From the NCBI GenBank assembly GCA_025454565.1, contig JALOOE010000310.1, positions 1 to 5,012 of the forward strand: a stretch of DNA of 5,012 nucleotides, in the 5' to 3' direction. This stretch comes from Anaerolineae bacterium (GTDB lineage: Bacteria > Chloroflexota > Anaerolineae > CG2-30-64-16). Both the position numbers and the translations under genes were made by a program. Under the pieces are notes generated by a model. That model did no database searches and was not told where the DNA came from. It saw only the letters and a list, made by a program, of their open reading frames with translations. Below, piece by piece: positions 4,710 to 5,012 of the stretch; within the stretch, counting starts at the first letter, position 1; every line of letters begins with the position of its first letter.

Positions 4710-4939
4710 ACGTCTCGATCGAATGGCGTTGACGGAGACAAGTAGGTCGGGGTTGGCATCTCAGAGAGCCGCCGGATGGTGCGAGGCGGTGGGCCAGCGG
4801 ACCGAAATCCCCTCCCGAGCCGCGACCCGGAACCCAGGCTGAAGCCTGGCATTATGGGTTGCCGCATGGCCCCCGTTAGCGGGCCGGGGTCTCCGCACGA
4901 TGAGACCTGTCGAGGCTGTGCTCGCGAGAGCACGGCGAA

Positions 4940-4974
4940 CCAGGGTGGCACCACGAGCGCCCCTCGTCCCCTGG
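4940..4974 (+). promoter_or_regulatory. T-box antiterminator
   Basis: The conserved T-box AGGGTGGCACCACG (4942-4955) is present. Helix A1 pairs CCAGGG (4940-4945) with CCCTGG (4969-4974), helix A2 pairs ACGAG (4953-4957) with CTCGT (4963-4967), and the 7-nt bulge TGGCACC (4946-4952) carries the TGGN element that pairs with the tRNA NCCA end. It shares 4958-4974 with the terminator's left arm, so the two are mutually exclusive. Confidence 0.93.
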
Positions 4975-5007
4975 CCCGATACGGGCCGTTTGGGAAGGGG
5001 GCGTTTT
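4958..5007 (+). terminator. Rho-independent terminator of the T-box leader
   Basis: CGCCCC (4958-4963) pairs with GGGGCG (4998-5003), CCC (4968-4970) with GGG (4992-4994), and an inner GGCCCG-ATA-CGGGCC hairpin (4973-4987) continues the stem. A TTTT run follows at 5004-5007. Formation of this stem disrupts the antiterminator and should stop transcription when the cognate tRNA is charged. The T-run is short, but the stem is very G+C-rich. Confidence 0.85.
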
Positions 5008-5012
5008 CGCGT

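Larger units (their letters stand above)
4716..5007 (+). promoter_or_regulatory. T-box riboswitch leader, tRNA-sensing, seryl or isoleucyl specifier
   Basis: A T-box binds a specific tRNA: stem I reads its anticodon and the antiterminator bulge senses whether the 3' end is uncharged, which lets transcription continue. Visible parts in order: stem I base GGC/GCC (4725-4727, 4819-4821) with a GTTGA / CGA kink-turn-like loop; GGAG/CTCC helix (4734-4737, 4812-4815); specifier loop with AGTA (4741-4744) opposite GAA (4804-4806); GGTC/GACC helix above it; AGAGAG (4763-4768) and apical GGTGCGAG (4778-4785); hairpin CCAGGC-TGAA-GCCTGG; the GGCCC...GTTAGC...GGGCC region; a 9-bp stem (one G-U pair) capped by GCGA (4915-4936); then the antiterminator and terminator. 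The bases after GAA read ATCCC, so the specifier is ATC (Ile) or, one base on, TCC (Ser). The T-box bulge TGGC, whose C should pair with a G discriminator base, fits tRNA-Ser better. The controlled gene lies past the right edge. Confidence 0.93.

Noticed and set aside
4703..4954. 83-codon minus-strand open frame
   Set aside because: It lies wholly over the T-box leader, whose RNA structure explains the sequence.

Overview
The window is G+C-rich bacterial chromosome with no rRNA, tRNA, CRISPR array or recognisable transposase. Several features suggest a Chloroflexota (green non-sulfur) member: the style of the MltG-like protein, heptanucleotide repeats of the GTTTCAC / ATCTGCC type, a dispersed repeat of the 'TTCGgCAAGCTCAGG' type, proteins with a Pro/Thr-rich linker followed by an 'ESFGDNANGW' beta-sandwich start, and a T-box leader outside the Firmicutes. 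This taxonomic reading is inference from sequence style, not a database match.

Layout. Bases 1-822 (+) hold the 3' part of mltG, an endolytic murein transglycosylase; it has a complete catalytic core but stops about 25-35 residues earlier than the family usually does. Next on the same strand is a short lipoprotein (862-1467) resembling a type-1 periplasmic binding protein. It looks internally deleted and 3'-truncated, and its signal peptide is written in a heptanucleotide repeat array (880-969). It converges with a minus-strand group: a 92-residue three-helix membrane protein (1473-1751), a 108-residue four-cysteine protein (1833-2159), a membrane-anchored protein with a Pro-rich stalk and an extracellular beta-sandwich domain (2351-3160), and a pyrimidine-nucleoside/thymidine phosphorylase (3176-4528). 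From 4680 to the right edge, on the plus strand and divergent from the phosphorylase, a strong extended -10 promoter drives a complete T-box riboswitch with antiterminator and terminator. The gene it controls, probably an aminoacyl-tRNA synthetase or amino-acid gene, lies beyond the window.

The most informative observation is at the phosphorylase 3' end. A 29-bp stretch of its last codons (3230-3258) is repeated in the same orientation 942 bp downstream (2288-2316). The downstream copy reads in frame into V-I-R-stop, a family-like C-terminus, whereas the gene itself now runs on into 14 extra residues. The simplest reading is that a segment carrying the 269-residue surface-protein gene was inserted into the phosphorylase 3' end. 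That displaced the native tail and put the cargo gene 15 nt behind the new stop codon, where it can use the phosphorylase promoter.

Functionally the window is a mosaic: cell-wall metabolism (mltG), nucleoside salvage (phosphorylase), tRNA-dependent control of an off-window gene (T-box), and small proteins of unknown role. Repeats mark several gene ends: the signal peptide of one gene, the stop codon of another, the 5' leader of a third, and the displaced tail of the phosphorylase.
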